DNA from: Torreya grandis
Taxonomy: Eukaryota > Streptophyta > Pinopsida > Cupressales > Taxaceae
Assembly (NCBI GenBank): GCA_037957365.1
Contig: JARHVA010000348.1
Span: 4,810,501-4,874,500 of the forward strand
Reading direction: 5' to 3'
DNA: 64,000 bases
Shown: piece after piece, positions 60,266 to 64,000 of the stretch
Numbering within the stretch: the first letter of the stretch is position 1
How the letters are laid out: the number at the start of each line of letters is the position of its first letter
Notes under the pieces: model-generated
What the model was told of the DNA's origin: nothing
The model's input: only the letters and a program-made list of their open reading frames with translations
Databases searched by the model: none
Made by a program: the position numbers and the translations under genes

Positions 60266-60482
60266 TGATGGAAAAATGAAAACAATGTTTATTAACACAA
60301 TAATACAAGATTTACAGTTGCTGGATTGAATTGAGGGAGGGGTGAATGTCTTATTTATAGGAGAGTAGAGAGGAGGAGAAGAGGCTTAGAAAATTCTAGA
60401 AAATGGATGAGTCAGAGGAAGCGGATCTAGAAGGCAGGTGAAGGACCAAAAAAATCTTACGTGAATAAACATTATTCCAACA
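60266..60482 (-). repeat. Copia 5' LTR, 217 bp
   Basis: Minus-strand start TGTTGGAATAATG at 60482 and end TTTTCCATCA at 60266, giving canonical TG...CA ends. The outer flank is the target duplication AAATC. Confidence 0.93.
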
Positions 60483-60549
60483 AAATCATTCATTTATTTT
60501 CAGTAATAATAGTTGTACTAAAACGTTCCGATAGTAAGAACAAACTTAT
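60483..60549 (+). mobile_element. Resumed LINE tail after the copia insertion
   Basis: AAATCATTCATTTATTTTCAG through GTAATAATAGTTGTACTAAAA continues the LINE 3' end cut at 55655. It lines up with 49138-49185 in copy 1. Confidence 0.85.
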
Positions 60550-61745
60550 TGGTGTGGATAAAGACATCTTGGAAAGAACCTCGATATGATAGAGGAGAGG
60601 CGTAAGCTACACGCAGTTGCCAAGTCACCAAGTCACCAATTTAGTGGAGGAAATGATATGCGTCCCAAATTTGGTATTTCTTGCAACAAATAGCAATTCT
60701 CACGTAACACTAACACTAAGGGGGAAGCTGAAACATTGATTTCTGGGTATGCTTTTACTGTTGGAGCAATGAGGTCACAAGTATTTTTGGTTACACGGAG
60801 ACTGTATTGATGTGCGAGACTACAGTTTACTTCTCATCGATTGTTGATGGAGATTCTTGGGCTTCCTAATCTCCATGCGCGACTTCTTCAGATTTTGTAT
60901 TTTAAACTGTCAGGGAGAATAGATTTGCTTCAGGCATATTTATAATAGAGTAAAGTGAGTTGGGCTTGAGATGGTAGAGCTAATTCATAGATTTAATTTT
61001 CTGCACAACCAGAAATATAGGCTTCAGAGCCTTTTTCAAATTTATTTTTGACAAATTCAGGTGTGTTGCCACGTAACTTAAAGAGAGCTTCATGGCGTTA
61101 ATGATACGGTCCATGTTTTGCTGAGCCTTTTCCTATGATAAGGTAAAGATTTCAAGGTAACCCTTAAATATTTCCCGCCGCTGTTTCCAAGGGAGAAAAG
61201 GCCACAATACACTAGACATGTTTGTCAATTTTTCTTTGTTTGACAACACCAATCTTGGTAATAAACTCTACCTTATGGAGATTCCATGAAGAAATTCCCA
61301 GAAGCCTTGGCGATTTAGATAACCATCCCTCCCAAACGGCAAGCGAGAATTTCAGGGTTTTCTGCAGTTAAAGTGTGATAATTCGTTTGCAGTTTAATAG
61401 AACAAATCATTGTAATGGTTACAGTTGTCTCCCTCAAAAGTAAGACAAGGCGTTTGAGATAACAAGTTCCCTTCCCTTTAACAATACATCAAATGAAGAC
61501 ATCTATCTAACAGATTTGTTAGACGTCTATTTCAGATTTGTGATAAGTTTTACTGCTGTCTCTACCATGCAAAATAAAGATAAAATTATAGATAATTAGC
61601 TTGACGCAGCTTAGGTTGTAAACACATCAATCATTAAGTTTAGAATGAACCCAAAATACTTAATATTGGCTGCTCAGTTTACAGAAATTATTTCTATATT
61701 GTTTAGTAATATCGGAGCAATGTGGGACTTCACCGATTGCCTTTA
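60550..61745 (+). repeat. Duplicated module B, copy 3 (best preserved)
   Basis: Follows the LINE tail and ends about 130 bp beyond the 3' end of the convergent ERF gene. It keeps more CpG sites than copies 1 and 2 (for example GAACCTCGATATG, CACGCAGTT, CATGCGCGAC). This copy may therefore lie in less methylated, low-copy DNA, with the other two derived from it. No open frame with a domain was found. Confidence 0.7.
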
Positions 61746-61875
61746 TTGCAATAATAGAAAAGAATATTCATTTCGGCAGCATCAGGATAGACCGCCGAAA
61801 TACAGTATGGCTTAACTGTTGCAATTATGGATTAATTAATAAAAATGGAATAGGATATGATTTGATTAAAGATAT
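61746..61875. other. 3' flank of the ERF gene
   Basis: Immediately downstream of the ERF stop codon on the minus strand. It contains the A/T-rich stretch TTTTTATTAATTAATCC, which could serve as a near-upstream polyadenylation element. No canonical AATAAA was seen on that strand here. Confidence 0.35.
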
Positions 61876-62442
61876 TTAAGGAGGCGGCTTTGAGGAAATT
61901 GTTGCATCCCAAATAGCTAAAACAGAGCATAGCTCAGTTTGTTCGTAAGGCTGCAATATTTCCTGATCATGACAGTGAAGGACATCCATTCGAATGCTCT
62001 CCTCAAATGTTATATGCTCTGGAGATTGTAGAAAATAATTCCAATCACTTATCTCTTCATCCACTGGATGCTGTTCGTCGCTGCCTGCTTCTTCTTCTTT
62101 CTTACCACTCGCCCCGGCCGCCTCATTATCAACTGTTGCCTCAATGTTTGAAGGAACGGTGTCGAAGGGGGAGGCAAACGCAATGGCAGCGCGCCGAATA
62201 GCGAGTGGAGATGGATTGGTGTCGGCCATCTGCAATGCGGTCGAGTTGAATTGCGAGTCAGGGAAGTTGAAAGAAGTGGCATGGGGTCGCAGGCACAGAA
62301 GCGCAGTGTCATAAGCTCGAGCAGCAGCGTGAGGAGTGAAGTATGAGCCCAGCGATATGCGAGTTCTTTTTCCCGATCGAATTTCCGCCACATATTTTCC
62401 CCATTTTCTCTTACGTACACCTCGATACCGGATTTCTGACAT
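61876..62442 (-). CDS. AP2/ERF transcription factor, DREB-like
   Basis: 188 codons, intronless, with one N-terminal AP2 DNA-binding domain (residues about 5-61: [20 protein letters not shown] through [15 protein letters not shown] to SFNFP). Nuclear factors of this family bind GCC-box or DRE elements through a three-stranded sheet. Valine at the DREB-diagnostic position (KYVAEIR) and [15 protein letters not shown] resemble DREB subgroup A-5 (group II). The tail is acidic ([17 protein letters not shown]) and then [12 protein letters not shown]; no EAR motif (DLNxxP) is visible. The ATG at 62442 is the first after an in-frame TGA ten codons upstream. Oddly, the near-invariant tryptophan of RIWLG, a DNA-contact residue in AtERF1, is serine (RISLG, TCG for TGG), and KW in GKWV is KY. 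The gene is otherwise intact, at normal length, and richer in G+C and CpG than its surroundings, so I regard it as probably functional with possibly altered binding. Confidence 0.88.
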   Translation of the reverse strand: MSEIRYRGVRKRKWGKYVAEIRSGKRTRISLGSYFTPHAAARAYDTALLCLRPHATSFNFPDSQFNSTALQMADTNPSPLAIRRAAIAFASPFDTVPSNIEATVDNEAAGASGKKEEEAGSDEQHPVDEEISDWNYFLQSPEHITFEESIRMDVLHCHDQEILQPYEQTELCSVLAIWDATISSKPPP

Positions 62443-62930
62443 ATTACCAAAAATTGTAAAATTAAATCAGTTATCTTTCTGCGCACTTTGATCGGTTTAG
62501 TGAGTAGATTGTTTGCTAATTGATTTTGCAGGGGAATCGATGACAAGTTATTTATGGAGTCCCATGTTGACTGGATTTGGGCGGTTGAAAAGAGACTCCA
62601 GGTTTGCATGAGCTGTAACGGCCATAACGGATGTTCATGGAAAGTCAGTGAAGCTTCAATTGCGACCATATTCCAGTTGACGTTTGCAGATAGATATTTC
62701 CTATCGCGTTGGTCTGTGATAAGATTCAATTGGAATAAACACAAACACGGCAAAAAACACGAAGAGACTAAAAGTTTAAGAGAGAGATTTAATGCTTCCC
62801 TCCTGGAAGAAAACAAAGATAAAAAATGGTGTAATGGGAATAGATGGATTTTCTTAAAAAGGACATGTCCCAGCAAAATAATAATGGAAAAACAATTTTT
62901 GATATAATAATTCAGACACCATGTCCAAAG
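62443..62930 (-). promoter_or_regulatory. Upstream region of the ERF gene
   Basis: Low-copy-looking sequence between the ERF start codon and the satellite. On the minus strand a TATA-like TTATTATATCAAAA lies at about 62896-62910, roughly 460 bp before the ATG. If used, it would leave a long 5' leader. A 275-codon frame (62876-62049) runs through this region and overlaps the ERF gene in another phase; it has no domain and I treat it as a shadow. No ABRE or DRE core was identified with confidence. Confidence 0.3.
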
Positions 62931-62939
62931 TCAATAGTT

Positions 62940-64000
62940 ATAGATAAAAAGTTATGGCCTCCAAAAATTTGGATTTCATATCATTTGTTTTCAAAACTTT
63001 TTAAAGTCCATAAATGACTATTTAGGGTTGTAATAAATTTGAATACATCTTTAAATGGATGTATTTATTTATGAATATAATTTACTTTTTGAGATGGTCA
63101 TTTTGGTGTAAATGATAGTTCAAATAGAGTTACATATCAATAGTTATGACTTCTAGAAGTTTAGACACCAGATTATTTATTTTTAGAAATTTTTAGAGGC
63201 TATAGGTGACCAATTGAGGGTCTAAAAATATTCTAAAAACATCTTAAAAATGATAAAGCTATTTATGTCTGAATTTTAATTTTTGATACGATCATTTTTG
63301 TGTGAATGAAAGTTCAAATGGAGTTACAAATCAAAATTTTTGGCCTCCACAAGTTTGGACTTGGCATAATTTTTTAGAACTTTTTTGAGGCTATACATGA
63401 CCATATAAAAGTCTGAAAAGTTATAAAAACATCCCTAAATGGATGGAACTATTCATATCTAAATTTTACATTTCAAGATGATCATTTTAGCACAAATAAG
63501 ATCTCAAACAGAATTATGGATCAAAATTTATGGCCTCCAAAAGTTTAGAGTCCACATACATGACCATTTAAAAGTCTAAAATTTTCTAAGAACATTTATA
63601 AATGGATAGATCTATTTGTTTCTAAATTGTACTTTCTAAGACAGTCATTTTAATTGCAAATGAGAGATCAAACTAAGTTACAAATCAACAATTATGGCCT
63701 CTAGAAGTTTGGAGTCCAAATCATTCATTTTTAAAACTTTTAAAAGGCTATACAACATAAAATGAGGGTTTGAATTTTTTGAAAACATCCTTAAACTAAT
63801 ATATCTTTTTATGCTTGAATTTTACTTTCTAAGATGATCATTTTGGTGTAAAAGAGAACTCAAATAGAGTTAAAGATCAATATTTATGACCTTTAGAAGT
63901 TTGGACTCCACATCATTTATTTTTTGAACTTTTCAAATGCCATACATGAACATATAGGGTCTAATTTTTTTGTAAACATCCATAAATAAATAAATATATT
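62940..64000. repeat. Satellite of ~190-bp units, runs off the window
   Basis: The phrase TATGGCCTCCA(A/G)AAGTTTGGA recurs at about 62953, 63147, 63338, 63528, 63692 and 63884, giving a period near 190 bp with one shorter unit (about 164 bp). Between them recur GGCTATACATGACCAT, GTCTAAAA, TAAATGGAT(A/G), a TTTACTTTCTAAGATG(A/G)TCATTTT block and CAAATAGAGTTACA. Units are diverged from one another. The array continues beyond 64000, so its full length is unknown. Confidence 0.9.

Larger units (their letters stand above)
55656..60482 (-). mobile_element. Ty1/copia LTR retrotransposon, decayed
   Basis: A structurally complete 4.83-kb element on the minus strand: 5' LTR 60482-60266, primer-binding site 60265-60251, gag with zinc knuckle, protease, integrase, reverse transcriptase and RNase H in the order typical of Ty1/copia (integrase before RT), then 3' LTR ending at 55656. 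A perfect 5-bp target duplication (AAATC) flanks it. Many in-frame stops and frameshifts in gag and pol make it non-autonomous now. LTRs agree at roughly nine of ten aligned positions over the first 130 bp, so insertion is old but later than the LINE and the A/LINE/B duplication it interrupts. Confidence 0.95.

Noticed and set aside
62049..62876. 275-codon minus-strand frame overlapping the ERF gene
   Set aside because: It reads the ERF coding region in another phase and runs through its leader. The sequence is low in domain-like features.
1..64000. tRNA, rRNA or small RNA genes
   Set aside because: I looked for tRNA B-box-like GGTTCRANNCC with a matching A-box and for rRNA-like GC-rich blocks and found none. 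A covariance-model scan would be needed to exclude small RNAs.

Overview
The window looks like intergenic DNA from a large plant nuclear genome, most likely a gymnosperm. That placement is an inference. It rests on strong A+T bias, very low gene density, old mutated LTR and LINE retrotransposons nested in one another, and several intron-bearing gene fragments. Only one gene looks intact: an AP2/ERF (DREB-like) transcription factor on the minus strand at 61876-62442. Every other recognisable coding sequence is a transposon remnant or a broken host-gene fragment.

Layout. 1-8.7 kb holds a 21-bp minisatellite, decayed retrotransposon-like non-coding DNA and a tandem array ending near a possible LTR start. 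8.7-13.5 kb is a segment flanked by direct repeats; it carries stacked palindromes and a 51-bp triplication (9.5-10.0 kb) and a PIF1-family helicase pseudogene (11.8-13.0 kb). 13.5-25.5 kb collects host-gene fragments: one ABCB transporter nucleotide-binding domain (16.9-17.4 kb, plus), a GH3 beta-xylosidase fragment with introns (20.4-21.2 kb, minus) and two tandem copies of an N-acetylglucosamine-kinase-like exon (23.1 and 24.7 kb, minus). Many local tandem duplications lie between them.

25.5-41.4 kb is one minus-strand, non-coding LTR retrotransposon of LARD type. Its 5.2-kb LTRs, primer-binding site and polypurine tract can all be located. Its 3' LTR is inflated by about 3 kb of (TA)n mixed with a 16-bp motif, GAATCTTCTCGGATTC, in both orientations. 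41.4-46.4 kb holds a probable copia solo LTR, a broken gene of unknown family and a TTGCAAATT-rich degenerate array.

46.7-61.7 kb is a duplicated block (module A, LINE 3' end, module B). A 4.83-kb Ty1/copia element with LTRs, PBS and a perfect 5-bp target duplication (AAATC) is inserted in the second LINE tail. The ERF gene follows, and the window ends in a satellite of about 190-bp units.

No RNA gene, CRISPR array or prokaryotic feature was found. Repeat boundaries were read by eye and may be off by some tens of bases unless a terminal motif is quoted.
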